From contig JALCCG010000027.1 in the NCBI GenBank assembly GCA_023212695.1, positions 1-64,000 on the forward strand: 64,000 nucleotides of DNA, written 5' to 3'. Shown piece by piece: positions 10,353 to 22,147 of this stretch; within the stretch, counting starts at the first letter, position 1, and the number at the start of each line of letters is the position of its first letter. The DNA is from Sporisorium sorghi (Eukaryota > Basidiomycota > Ustilaginomycetes > Ustilaginales > Ustilaginaceae). Under the pieces are notes generated by a model that saw only the letters and a program-made list of their open reading frames with translations, had not been told where the DNA came from and searched no databases. The position numbers and the translations under genes are program-made.

Positions 10353-10384
<32 letters not shown>

Positions 10385-13300
10385 AGCGGCCTCGGCTGCT
10401 CCTGATGCTCCAGTTGCCGTCGCTGCTGCCGCCGCCACATCTCCGTTCCCGTTGCTCTTCCCATTGACGACAGGCTGGGTCGAGAAGGACGGCATCTGAC
10501 TCGAGCCGCTGAGCGGCGTCGACCCGCCCGTGCTCAGCGGCGACCCGGGCTGCGACAGGTTTTGACGCAGCGTAGCAGGCTTGAGTTCCGACAAGCGCGT
10601 AAACGGCGTCGATCGCTGGCTGCTGCTGCCAGCAGTGGCACGGCTCTGTTTGGTCGACGCCGGGGTCAACCCGCGTAGGAACGGATTGTCGGGAGCGGTC
10701 AGGCGTTGCGCCGTCTTGCTCGTGCTGGGCGTGTTCACCTTGGACCCGTTGGCAGGACTCTTGGCGGTGCTCTTCTGCGTCGTCTCTGGCTCCGACTCTG
10801 GCTCTGACTCCGTTTCCGATTCCGAAGACGAAGCGCTGCTCGAATCCGACGAGGTCGCCCCCTTGTCCGCCGTCGTGGCTCGACGCGGCTTGGCAGTCGC
10901 TGCGGGCGAAGGCGGCTCCTTGCTCGACGGCGCCGCCTTGGTGCGCTTGGTGGTCGCCTTTCGATCAACCTTGGGCGTAGTCGCTTCCTGATCGCTCTGT
11001 CCGTCCGACTCTTCCTCGCTGCTGTCGCCGCCATGCGAAGAGTCGGAGCTCGTGACCGAAGCGGATCTCGATCGTGCACTCGAAGAGGGCGCATCGGCGG
11101 CAGAAGCAGCCTGATCGGCCAGCTTCATCCTGCGCCTCCTCTCGGCCAGCTGCTCTGCTGCCGTGCTGGGTCGAGAGGGCGACTGCGAGGACATCTCATC
11201 CACGTCCATATCGTCGTTGGTACGCGGCACAGCTGAAAGCATCGGGCTGGTGGCCAGCTCGGCCTCCGACGATTCAGAGGGCGCTCTGAGACCGTTGCCG
11301 GACGCTGCTGAAGACTGCGACGAGCTCGGCTGCGGCGGAGACGACGGCGTCAGGGCGATTTGAGGCTCAGGCTCGGGTTCGGTCGCAGTCTCGGTGACAG
11401 CCTTCTTTTTCGTCTTGGCTCCTGCAGCAGTTGTTGCTTTCTTGCCCTGAGCGCGTGCAGCGCGTGCAGCGCGTGCAGCGCGTGCAGCCGGTTTCGCAGG
11501 CGAGGCTGGAGCGGCCGCCGCCTCTGCATCTGTAGTGGGCATGGCAGCAACTCCAGAAGGTGGCGGGAGTTGCGGCTCTGGCGTGGCTTGGACCAGAACG
11601 GCCTTGCTCGCCGCTGCAGACTTGGCCGCTGCAGCCTTTGGACGCGTCTCCTTCCTCGCAGCAGCAGCAGCTGCAGCAGACTTTGCGCCGACCGAGTCGC
11701 TAGCTGGAGCTGGAGTGACATCAGCTTGGCTGGCAACACCATCTGCAGCAGTGGTAGCAGACGGAGTTGCAGCTGGAGCATTCACAGTCGCTTGCCAAGA
11801 CTTGATCGAATCTTGGCTCGCGGTAAAGTCGAGAGACGGAGCGCCGAATTGCTTGCTTAGCCAGCCATGGAGGATCCTGATAACCTCCTTGTCGTTCTTG
11901 TTCTTATAAGTCTTCTTGCGGAACATGGCAAGAAGATCGAGGATGGCTTGCGAGCCGCCCAGCCAGATGGGGCATTGCTCGTGTTCGTGCGACGGCGTGG
12001 CACCACAGACAATGCACGTGTCAACGGCCGCGGCGGCTTTGGCTGCAGCCGCGGTGCCGTTCGCCCTGGAGGGACGAGGTTTGGCAGCAGCGGTAGAACG
12101 TTTAGAGGCTGAAGGGGGCGGGACAGCAGCTGTCTCTTCTTCAGTTACTTCAGGGATGGACGAGACGGAACTGCTCGGCAAGGGTTGTTCGGTGCCGTTG
12201 GAAGTAGCAGTGCCTGTTGCACTGTCCGTGTCTCTGCCAGACTGTGTGGACTCTGTGACGGTTGCTGCCTCCTGGTTTGTCGGAACGGCTTCAGCGGCAG
12301 CGGCAGCTGTGGCTTCAGCAGCTTTGCTGGACTTCGCAGCCTTGGCCGTCTTGAGCGGGCGAGCAGCTTTCTTTGCCGGCGGAGCTTCAGCAACGGTGGG
12401 AGTTTCAGTGTTTGTCTCTGCCAGAGCGACAGGGTCGGTCTGAGCCTCGTTTGAGGACGCCGCAGGAGCATCTGTCTGCGAAAAGCCCGAGTTTTCGGCA
12501 GCAGCAGCAGCCGCTTCTGCCGCTGCTATGGCGGCCTTGGTCGGTCGACCGAGCTTCTTCTTGACAGGCGTAGCTGCAGCTTCAGGGGCAGTGAGGGCAG
12601 CGTCGGTAGCTGTCGGTGTCGCCACTTCTGCGGCTACGAGGGAGGCCTTGCTTGGTCGACCAATCTTCTTTTTGACAAGTGTTGCTGCAGCTGCGGGGAC
12701 AACGGAAGCAGCGTCGGGAGCTGTTGGTGTCGAGGTGCCTGGAACCGCAGCGGCCTCACTGACAGGTGCTGCAACTGCATCCGACTGCGAGGCTGGCACG
12801 CTCACTGCAGGAGAAGCAGTTGTCGCTGTAGCAGCTTTGGATGGACGAGCTCTCTTTGCTGCAGGAGCAGGGGTTGCAACTTCTGGAGCAGCGTCGACAG
12901 CACTTGCCGTCACGGTTTCGACATCCTCGGCGACCTTGTTGGCAGAACTTGCACGAGGCTTGGCGCTTGCTTTAGTCTTTGCAGCTTTCGAGGGACTGGA
13001 CTTGGCCTTTTTTGGCTGCGAGAAAGCTACGGTCTCGTCTGGCTGAGTTTCAGCTGCGCTTTTAGGCGGCTCTACGTCCGAGACGGTCGCTGTCGTGGCA
13101 TTGCTGCTGTTGGATTCCTCTGCCGGCGCGGACGATGCGGCGGTAGCAACGTCGCTCTTCCTGGGACGACCGCGCTTTGGTGTCGCTGCAGGCGCTTGTG
13201 CTTGATCGACGGATGCATCCTGAGAAGCTGGGACAGGAGCCGGAGCAACACTCTTTCTCGAACGACCGCGTTGTAGCGTCGCTGCAGCAACTTGCACCTG

Positions 13301-14206
13301 GCCAGCGGCTACGGTCTCAGCGGGCTGTGAGGCTGGCGTTTCGGAAGGTGCAGTCGCGACTGGGGCGGAGGGCTCTGATGCCACAGAAGCTGGACCCTGC
13401 GAGCTCTGCGATTCGGCGACGGTTGGTTCAGAGACAGCAGGGGCAACCGGAGCAGGTGCAGAGGCGAGCGACTTGTGTAATTGAGTTTTGGGCTTCTTGG
13501 CCACAGGAGCTGCTGGGGACGCAGGAGTCTGTGAAGCCGAAGTTGGGGCCGAGGATGGCGGGGGCGAATCGTCGGCGCGTTTCCGCTTGGCAGAGGAGTG
13601 CCCGTTTGCAGGCGGGGGCATCAGTGTCACAGCAGAAGGTGTCAGTGCAGTGGCTGACACTGGTTGGATCGGACCCGACGGAGCTGGTTGCTGAGTGACA
13701 GGTTCTTCTGTAGACGAAGAGACGAGCACCTTGAGCTTTTGAGCGACATTTGCGTGCAGAGCAAGTGCCCTGAGATCGTGTTCGTCGTTGAGATCGCAAA
13801 TGATGCCATCCGGGTTGACGTAGCTCATCTCGACGGGGGCGGTGGGTGCAAACTTGAACTTGGATCTGGCCATGCTTTTGAGAAGCTGCACATCGTGAGG
13901 GAAGGTGTCATCGTGGACGCGCTCAAAGCCGCGGTTGGCTGGACCGCTGAAGAGGATGACGGAAGGGGAGGAAGGCTGAGCCAGCCAGGGCGAGTTTTGG
14001 GCAGATCGGTAGTTGAAGGGAGAGGCCGTGTGGGCGTGGGGCTGGGACGCGATACGGTTGCGAGGAGTCGAAGGAGACTCATCGTCGACATTGTCGTCGT
14101 CAGCATGGATGCTGGAGTTGGCGTCGGACGGTCGACCGGAGCGTTTTTGCTTCTTCTTGTTTCTTTTGACGGCTTGATGCGCAAGCTGCTGGCTTGGTGA
14201 ATCCAT
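10202..14206 (-). CDS. large disordered AT-hook-like nuclear protein, unrecognised
   Basis: One uninterrupted frame encodes 1334 residues, mostly Ala, Ser, Pro and Thr. Residues about 70-150 look folded: the stretch ends YVNPDGIICDLNDEHDLRALALHA...KLKVLV, resembling the acidic half of a PB1 or ubiquitin-like fold. Several GRP cores flanked by basic residues (KRGRPRKS, KKKIGRPSK, KKKLGRPTK, SGRPSD) are AT-hook-like, suggesting minor-groove DNA binding. Near residue 735 a zinc-knuckle-like Cys-x2-Cys-x5-His-x4-Cys precedes a helical segment ending LHGWLSKQFG. The C-terminus has RLSELKPATLRQN, an acidic Asp run and a basic KKRNKVFDVF end. A nucleolar or chromatin scaffold (Dnt1/Net1-like) is possible but unproven. 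The start is the first ATG. Confidence 0.7.
11452..11490. repeat. 9-nt tandem repeat inside the AT-hook-like gene
   Basis: About four copies of GCGCGTGCA lie in frame and encode an Ala-Ala-Arg tract on the minus strand, so copy changes would keep the reading frame. Confidence 0.85.
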
Positions 14207-14819
14207 GTCGGGTGATTTGTGCTCTGTCGTCGACTTGAATGATGTTCGAAGATGAGGGTGGAGCTATGTGCTGAGAAGCTGTCGTCGCGATGTGTCGGAT
14301 GCCTCGGTGAATACAGAGGAATGCCCTGCGGATGAAGATGAAAAATCTTGAGCGAACCGAGGGATGGTGTTTACAGCCCTTGTGTCGGCATGTTAAGTGA
14401 GGCCTGTCCTTCTCTCAGCGCCGTGAGATATTAAGAGGATGCTTGAAGAGGCGCCAATTGGTGGTGGTGGTAGTAGTGGCGCAGGTCAAGGGTGACGATC
14501 GAGAAGATAAGTTTTCGTGACTTCCCGAGAGATGGCAAAGCGCAAGTGACCAAATTTCATTTCATTTTCTTGTCCGGAAGAAGAAGAAGAAAAATAAAAA
14601 TAAAAATAAAATAAATAAATAAAAAATCAACCGCTTTCGGATGTCCAGACGCTCTTCACATCAAGAGACAAGGTCCACTCACGACATCCAACTGGATCAC
14701 ACAATCATGAGAAGAAAGATGACTACATTTCGGATTCCCCGTGTGCCTTTTCAATCGATCAGAGAGTACACTAGAAATACAGAACATGTGCGTGGTTTTT
14801 GTTTGGATGGAGGATCCGA
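14207..14819. other. intergenic region between the AT-hook-like and Zn2Cys6 genes
   Basis: Promoter side of the AT-hook-like gene and 3' side of the Zn2Cys6 gene, both on the minus strand. An A-rich segment with AATAAA-like units lies at 14583-14628. On the minus strand this is T-rich and would be downstream of the Zn2Cys6 stop. No gene is seen. Confidence 0.5.
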
Positions 14820-17171
14820 TTAGCACAAGATACCGTCACGACTGGTCGAGCCGCGAGGACGCTCGGAAAGCATCGATCGCACTGCTGGAGGCGGCGGAAA
14901 GGCAACACCAGGCTTGGACGGGCCATACGACGAAGCACCATGGACGCCTGCCTCCTTGGCATACGACGCGTTGAGAGAAGGTGCTGCACCGGACGACGAG
15001 ACCGGCTCGTCTTGGTCCATCTCGGCGCTGCTGCGCTTGAACCCGCGTGACACGTCCTGGCGCTGCAGATCCGCCATCTCCACGTTGAGCTGCGATGGCG
15101 CAGCATCATTTCCACGCATGTTGCTCTCGAGATGCGTAGGTCGCTGCTGGTGCACGGATTCTGAACGCTGACGTTGGTGCTGTTGCTCTGCAGCCAGCAC
15201 GGCTCGTGCGGTCGCTGAGGGAGGAGCAGATGGAGTGCGAAAGCCTTGACCCTGACTCGGATCGTGCGAGTAAGGCGAACGCAACATCGCCGGGTCCGGG
15301 TGCACCGCATCGTTGCCCAGTTTGAGCAGACTTGCGACGATATAGGCTCGGTCCAGCGTGTCTCTGCGGTACAAATCCACGCCAAAGCCGCCTCCCAGGT
15401 GCAGTCGCACGCTGTAGAAATCGTACATGCCGTTGCGCTGCCTCAGACGCATGTTTTCCTGCACAAAGATGGTGCCCGCTGCCGGTGCCATCAGTCGAGC
15501 CGCGGGCGTGCTCATCACAACATCAGCAGCAGCCGGGACCGCCTGTGGGATCACGCCCACCGGGTCGATCAGCGAGCTCCAGATTTCTTGCAGTCGACCT
15601 GTCTCGGAAGGATGGACGAGCTCAAACAGTGATCGCTCGTTCAGCTCGCTTGGCTGATAGCCAAGCAGCGCAGTACACTCTTCCGAGATGCGAGCGCACT
15701 GCAGGTTGGTCGAGCAGATCATGGTCACTACGGCCGACATGACGCTGTCCGACGTGTCTGACGCCGATGCTGCCGCCTGTTGGCTGGGCGACTGCTGCGA
15801 ACCGTACGGTGCGTGTCGGTGGAGTGGCTGCTGAGGCTGAGGCTGCGGCTGTTGCTGCGGTTGCAGCTGAGGCTGCTGCGGTGACCGCTGATACGGCGCC
15901 GGGTGATACTGCTGCTCGTACGAAATCGAATGCGAGTGATGTCGGCCAGTCATCTGTGGCGCAGCAGCGAACGCATGCGATCCGCTCTGCTGCATCGACC
16001 AAGACGAGCTCGGATGGCCAGCTCCATGGTTGCTGGACACATCCATCGCGTGACGCACGTGATCCGGTCGCGAGTAAGGATAGCTCGAAGCAGAGACCGA
16101 GTTCGAGGCGCTGCGTGGATGCGGTGCTGCGCCGTGCGTGCGGCCAGATACATGCATCACGGTGCTCGAAGAGAGAAGCGGCGGCGACACGAGCTCGTTG
16201 GCGCGCGTGGGCGAGCGAAAGTAGCCCGACTCGGAGCTTGGAGACTGGCGTGCGTACGAAGCCGAAGCGGGCGAGCCAGATACATCGCTCTTGCCCTCGA
16301 ACGTCTGCAGCGTCGTCACGCCAGCCTGCGACGAGGGACGATCCTTGAGACGCGGTCGTCCGCGCTTCTTGTGCTGAACGTCGATGCATGTATCGCTCTT
16401 GCCCAGGTTGACACAGCGACGGCATGGTCTGCCCACGTCGCACGCCAGATGCGCACGTTTGCAGTTCAGACAAGCCGAAGGAACATGCGCTTTGGCGGGC
16501 TTGCGGCCGGCTGGAGAGCCCTCGTCGATACCGGGAGAGGTGAGGCCGGCAGGCGAAGCCTCGGCTACGAGAGGCCTGCTGGAGCCGGCAAACTCGCCAA
16601 ATTGGCCAGAAAGCGACAAGAGCTTGGGATCTTGAGCGGGCCTGCGCAGCTCGTTCGATTGGGCTCGAAAGGATGACGGAGGAAGGTTGGATCCGTTGGA
16701 AGCCCCATGCCAGGACGTGGAGGATGGCAGGCTGGCAGACAAGGAGGGCAGCTGAAAGACGTTTCTGCTCGAGCTCGAGCTAGCCAGAGGCGGCAGGACG
16801 CGAGAAAAGGAGCCAGAGGCTACGCCGTCGGACGGTCGATCTTCGAGCGGAGGTGAACGAAGCTCCTTCCACAGTGGCGGTGCGGGCTGTCGGTTGCGAT
16901 CAAAGTAGCTGCTGCCGTTTCTGTTGCCGTTGCTGCTCGATGCGTAGGATGCAGAGAGGGGGTGGTGGTACGAGTGCAGTCGAGTAGGAGGCGGTGGTGG
17001 CAAGGCGGCGGACGTTGAGCCTGTGGATGTGGTCGGCAGCATCGGCGGAGAGAGCGGCTGGCGTCGCAAGTTGGATGATGACAATGGTCCATCCGGTTGG
17101 CGGGAAAGCGAGGAGCCCAAAGATGGGAGCTTTGCCTCGCGAGAGGTGCTTCGATCGCCCGACTCGGCCAT
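14820..17171 (-). CDS. Zn2Cys6 transcription factor with AT-hook and PAS-like domain
   Basis: A single frame encodes 783 residues, starting in a CACCATGG context. The first 225 residues are Ser/Pro-rich. A binuclear zinc cluster, ACLNCKRAHLACD...PCRRCVNLGKSDTC, occupies about residues 231-262. It is followed at once by KKRGRPRLKDR, an AT-hook-like basic segment. Residues 280-470 are Gln/His/Pro-rich. Residues about 478-605 form a PAS-like domain: MICSTNLQCARISEECTALLGYQPSELNERSLFELVHP, with a later FYSVRLHLGGGFG strand. The arrangement resembles the Ert1/Rds2 (AcuK/AcuM) group of carbon-source regulators, where a PAS domain follows the cluster, but the target is unknown. It should act in the nucleus as a DNA-binding regulator. 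Confidence 0.85.
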   Translation of the reverse strand: MAESGDRSTSREAKLPSLGSSLSRQPDGPLSSSNLRRQPLSPPMLPTTSTGSTSAALPPPPPTRLHSYHHPLSASYASSSNGNRNGSSYFDRNRQPAPPLWKELRSPPLEDRPSDGVASGSFSRVLPPLASSSSSRNVFQLPSLSASLPSSTSWHGASNGSNLPPSSFRAQSNELRRPAQDPKLLSLSGQFGEFAGSSRPLVAEASPAGLTSPGIDEGSPAGRKPAKAHVPSACLNCKRAHLACDVGRPCRRCVNLGKSDTCIDVQHKKRGRPRLKDRPSSQAGVTTLQTFEGKSDVSGSPASASYARQSPSSESGYFRSPTRANELVSPPLLSSSTVMHVSGRTHGAAPHPRSASNSVSASSYPYSRPDHVRHAMDVSSNHGAGHPSSSWSMQQSGSHAFAAAPQMTGRHHSHSISYEQQYHPAPYQRSPQQPQLQPQQQPQPQPQQPLHRHAPYGSQQSPSQQAAASASDTSDSVMSAVVTMICSTNLQCARISEECTALLGYQPSELNERSLFELVHPSETGRLQEIWSSLIDPVGVIPQAVPAAADVVMSTPAARLMAPAAGTIFVQENMRLRQRNGMYDFYSVRLHLGGGFGVDLYRRDTLDRAYIVASLLKLGNDAVHPDPAMLRSPYSHDPSQGQGFRTPSAPPSATARAVLAAEQQHQRQRSESVHQQRPTHLESNMRGNDAAPSQLNVEMADLQRQDVSRGFKRSSAEMDQDEPVSSSGAAPSLNASYAKEAGVHGASSYGPSKPGVAFPPPPAVRSMLSERPRGSTSRDGILC

Positions 17172-18562
17172 GGTGGTGATATGAAACCGTGGAGGGGGAG
17201 AATAGGAGAGGTGAGGCCGACTAGTCGGAGTCGATGCTGCGAAGCTTGCAGGCCCACAGCTTCGAAGTCAGTCCTGCGAAAGCTCAGCGACCGAGACGAC
17301 GGAGGATGGGCTACGCTGTATGCTGAGTTGTGCTTTGCTGATGCGAGGGGATCGTAGCTGAATTCGAGAGTGAGAGCTGGCGCAAAATTGGCGGTAAGGT
17401 TGGAGCGGATGGAGGTGATGAGACGATGAATGCGCTGCTGCCGCGCGAGTCGACAGGGAAAGGCGATGATGACGTTATGACAAGAGGACGGTCAAGTCGA
17501 ATCGTACATTGATATCAAGGCGCACTGGCGAATGAAGGGGTGCTGATTGTAGTCAAGGGACGAGAAAGCGGTGGGGGAGGGAGGAGCGCAGATGATGATG
17601 ATGAACGGCGGATGTGCGGATGGAGAGGGGAAGGGAGGGAGGCAAGGAAGGAAGGAGGAGGCAAGGAGAGAGAAGGAAGAGGGGAGAAGACGAGTCAAAA
17701 TTGGATGCAGAGAGAGAGGTGCGGCGGAGACATGCGTTGGTTGGTGTTCCTGAGTCTGCTGAGTCTGTCTGGGACAGCCACGAGACAGCCAATCCCGGAG
17801 CGTCTGTCTGTCTGCCTTTGCAGTGTTTGCTGTACAGTATGGGCGGTCCGGTGAAGCGAGTGGGCGTGCGTGCGTGCGAGGCAGAAGCAGAGACGGAGGC
17901 GGAGAAAAAGAGAGGATCCAAATTGCGGACAAAAGGGGAGAGAGAGAGAGAGAGAGATGACAAGGTTGCCGACAGAAAACTTGACCGGGTCGGCCGGGGA
18001 CGACAGAAGGTTGTTTTGTCAAGGAGAGAGCAAGTGATGCAAGCAGGGAGACCGGTTGCTGCTTCTGCTGCAGTCATTCAACCAGTGTCGAACGAAAGCG
18101 GGGGAAAGAAGAGGCGGGCGCATGGCAAGAGAGCCTAGAATGATGAAGCCCCGGACAGGCACAAGACCACAGAGAGACAAAAGAAAGGGGGGAAAAAAAG
18201 AAAATCTGGACGAACGAGATGCGGAGAAATTGTAGGCGAGTGCGGGGGAAAACCCGATAGAAAACCCTTTCCTCTCGCCCTTCTCACTCTGTGACTCTCC
18301 ACAACTCGGAGCCGCTTTTGTCAGGGCCACTTGGCAGCTTCACTAGCTATCCAAGCCTCCAACACACCGAGAAAGAAACGCGATTGAACACAACCAAGTA
18401 CCGAGCGAATGGAGGAGAGTTGTGAGAGCGGCGAAAAGTGGGGAAAAGATTCAACTGCTTCCTCCTCCTCTGCGCGACTGCCACGAGGCCCTCCAGCCAT
18501 GGGGGTGAGTGAGAGGGCCGAGGATCTTGTCCAATCACAAAGAGGCACTGGAGGAGTGACAG

Positions 18563-18591
<29 letters not shown>
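18563..18591. repeat. poly(A) tract, 29 nt
   Basis: Uninterrupted A run between a GA-rich and a T-rich segment; intergenic. Confidence 0.85.
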
Positions 18592-18594
<3 letters not shown>

Positions 18595-18970
18595 ACAAAC
18601 TTTCTCGGACCATTTTTTTTTTCCAAGTAATTTTCGCGGGGCGGAGAAATTGATCTTGCCGAGGTTTGACTTGGGAAAGGGGGCCAGTCGAGCGACAGAG
18701 CTCACAGAGCCATAACCAGAGCGCCCATTTGCCCAATCGCGCCATCGTCAGCAAAACGGAGCTCAGAGGGCCGATCCGCTGTTGCTGTGGTTTGAAGATC
18801 AATCTTGAATGGATCTCTCCGCGTGCCGGTTTAATTTTGTTCGTGCAAGGCTTTTTCGATGCAGAGTCAAGACACAGGTCCACATGACACTGCGCAAGAG
18901 CGACCCCTCAAGATGCGAGGCAGCAAAGGCACGCTAAGCAAACCAGCTCGACCAACCAACCCTTATCCTC

Positions 18971-19008
18971 GAGGAGGAGGAGGAGGAGGAGGAGGAGGAG
19001 AAGGAGGA
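18971..19008. repeat. GGA trinucleotide microsatellite
   Basis: About 12 GGA/GAG units with one AAG interruption; intergenic. Confidence 0.85.
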
Positions 19009-19284
19009 CAACTCGGCGTGGTGCCTGTCGTTTCGAGGTTGGCCGGCCAATTGATGTTCCGCTTGTTGCTCGCAGGGACGTGCGTTGTTCCCTCTTATCT
19101 TGCTCCTTTGAAGGAGGTCGCCGATCCAATCGGGATGAGCTTCGATTATCTTTTCTCTTGCATCAATGGCAGCCGTACATGTAGTGACAGCGAGTCTGAA
19201 GTGCTCTGCTTGAGGACAAAGTCTAGGCAAGAATGACTTGCCCCTCTTCTGATCAGCAGCAAGACCTTACCATTTTCTCGTTCC

Positions 19285-19312
19285 AAAAAAAAAAAAAAAA
19301 AAAAAAAAAAAA
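19285..19312. repeat. poly(A) tract, 28 nt
   Basis: Uninterrupted A run; intergenic. Confidence 0.85.
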
Positions 19313-21260
19313 CAAGAGCACCACAAAAAGCAACTCCGAAATTGAGGTCGCGAAATTCAGTCAGAATGTCTCCAATAAGGATCTGCGTTCGTCGTGGCTG
19401 GTGGCTGGCATCACACAGCGCCTGCGCTACAGTTCACACCCTCTCGCTGCCTAGCTACGGTTCATCGCGATTCTGACTTGTGCACGAGCTGCGCTGACTG
19501 CTGCAAAGGAATACTGAAGTAGACCTTGTCGTGATCCATCTGCGAGAAGGGATATCGGTGAAGGCCAATCCACGCCAACTGAGTAGCATCGCACAGAGCC
19601 GTTATTCTGCGAAGCTCCTCTGCTTCAACGCAAGTGTCATCAGATCGGGCATTTCCAGATGCGAAGGCGATCGGCAAGCGTACGAAGAAGCAGAGTGTTT
19701 GCCGCAGCGTGCTTCCGAATTGACTTGGCTTCTTTGACAGGAGCATCAATGGCTTCCAACCCCCCAAAAACGGCAAAGCCGATCAGTCGATCAGTCGGTC
19801 AGTCGGTCAATCCGGCGAGAGGAAGGAGATACAGTAGCTCGCTAACTTTATTTGCGCCGGGTTGGCTTGCGTTGGGTTTGCTTCAGGAGACGACGCGGTT
19901 TGCATGCAGAGCCGCAGGCAGACAGGCATAGACAGACGGAAGGGACAGGAATCAATTTGACCCTTGAAACCCATCGTCGAACTGATCGCCATTCTGCCTG
20001 TATTGATCCCTTCTGTTCCTCAGGATCGCTCTGTTTCTCTAAGCGAACCCGGCAGCCAGTCGATCAGTGAAACAGTGACATCGGAAAATTCGAGGCAGGG
20101 TGACAGTTACAGTAATCGATCGTTGCTGCTGCTGCCGTGCTGCTGCCGTGCTGCTGCTCCTGCTGCTCTTCCTGCCAAACGGGTCCAGGTGCTATCACAA
20201 CCTTGATTGCCTGTCAAAATCGAGCTTAGCCGCCGCCGCCACCGCCACGGTCACCAACCGCCATTGTTGCTGTGCTGCAGCACAGGGTCTGTCCCCTCCG
20301 AAAAACTCGCCCGGCTTGCCCTGGCTTTCCTCTTCTTCATCCCTTGCCTTCCGTATAGCAGTTGATCATTTGATGGCAAGTCTGTCCAGCCAGCCAGTCA
20401 GACAGCCTCGTCGGAGCAGCAGCCGAGGCAATCAGAAGACTACAAACCACAAAGTACGTACAGCAGGCAGGCACGAAATCTGGTTTAGATTTCGCTTAGG
20501 TCGGTTTAGTGCGTTTTTTTTTCTTTTTTTTTTTTTTTTCTTTTCTTCCCTTTGGTTGACGCAAGGCAGCAGAGAGACAGAGCGGCGACAGAGACAAAGC
20601 CAGAGAGAGGATGCGACAGTGAGACAGAGTGAGAGAAAGGCAGCGGCTCTTTCTCACTCTCTTTTGACACTCAGCGTGGGCCCATTCAATTTTTGACACG
20701 GTTCAGCTTTTCCGACGCAGCAGCAGCCCAAAAGAGGAAAGCGGTGAGGTCGCTCTTCTGCCGCTTTGCCATTTCTGGGCGCTTTGACACTCGCTCTCTT
20801 TTGGGCCCTTGCTTGCTCGGTGCAGCTTCCGCCGTCTACGCTCCTCACCCAACTCAACTCAACTCGACTCCACTACAGCATCGGCAACAGTCGAAGCTTC
20901 TCTTTCTCTTTCTCTTTCTCTCGCTCTCACCTTCACTTTCATCTTCACCTTCGCCTTCCCTTTCTCTCTCTCTCTCTTTTCTCTCTCACGCAAACACACA
21001 TCCTCTTCCGACAACCCCACTCGCTTCACAATCGCTCGTTACTTCCTTTTTGATCTCGCCATCGTTATCATCCTAGAGCCCTTTCGCACATTGACAATTC
21101 TCAGCCAATCAATCAACCAACCAACCAACCGGGGACCCAGCCAACGTCACCGATCTCGACTTCGCTTCCTTCCCAACCCACAAACTCGCTGCTACGTGGC
21201 GTCGGCTGTTGACCATCGCCGCTTTCCCTCACACCCACCGGAAACAGGAGCCGCCTTCAT

Positions 21261-21263
<3 letters not shown>

Positions 21264-21316
<53 letters not shown>
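21264..21316. repeat. CT dinucleotide microsatellite, about 53 nt
   Basis: A perfect CT repeat within the pyrimidine-rich region about 0.9 kb ahead of the CSL start codon. It lies in the probable promoter or 5' leader. Confidence 0.9.
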
Positions 21317-21319
<3 letters not shown>

Positions 21320-22147
21320 CATCTCTTTCCTTTTTCACCGTTCGCCTGGCGCGAGAGGCTGGCCAGCGGCTTGGCTCACTTCATCTCACTCCACCGAGGC
21401 TGTGGCAGCAGCGCGTCTACAAAGTCCAGCGTCTCGACAGCTGCCTTGGCCACCCCACACAGCCGACCTACATTCACATCGGCACATTCCCTGTTTCCCG
21501 TAGCAGCAGCTGCGGCTTTGCATGCAAACTCTCGCCGACTCGCCCGACTATAACCCCGGAGCTGACGCTTTCCCGGTCGAGACCGTCCTGCACGTCATTG
21601 AGCCGCTGCATCTCATTCTTCGCACGCTTACAAACCAGCCTAGGCAGTTGCTTGGTTTGCTTGCCTTTGCAGCTTGTTTCATTTTGACACTCCCGTCCCC
21701 ACGCACATTCGGGTCTCCGCCGCCTTTTCCGCCCCCAACCCTCTCTCTCGCTCTCTTCCAGCCACAACCCGTCCGGTTACGGTCCAAGAGCGCGCAACGG
21801 CAACATAGGGACTCGGCACACTTCAGCCGCTTTGTTCCAGGCTGGGTGCATCACTACTTTAGCCCGTCTCTTCTCCTAGTAGCCTGCTTGCCATCATCTC
21901 TTGCCTTTAGATGGTCTACTCCAGCTCGACCTGGATCCTTTCCATCTGCCGCCCTGGTTCGTAGTCCCCGACTTCCCCCTTCTTGCATGGGCAAGGTGCT
22001 GTCGACACTCGACACAGCTTGGACTAGCGATTAGAACCTGGCCTCGACTGCCTCATCCCCCCTTCGCCACTTCGACCGCGTCTCGCTGCGGTCCTCGCCG
22101 TTTACTTGGCATCAGACGTGCCCCACATTGGCGAGACATTCTCAAGC

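Larger units (their letters stand above)
17172..22147. other. long intergenic region upstream of both a Zn2Cys6 gene and a CSL gene
   Basis: Nearly 5 kb between divergent transcription factor genes, with no recognisable protein. It is patchy: GA-rich at 17560-17960, two poly(A) tracts, a GGA repeat, GCT-rich repeats near 20120-20180, a T-rich run near 20513-20540, and strongly pyrimidine-rich sequence from 20890 to 22100 including a long CT repeat. The pyrimidine-rich kilobase is probably the leader and promoter of the CSL gene and may hide 5' UTR introns. Confidence 0.5.

Noticed and set aside
22106..22147. In-frame extension of the CSL protein from a TTG
   Set aside because: A TTG start is not credible for a nuclear eukaryotic gene; the first ATG at 22148 was used.
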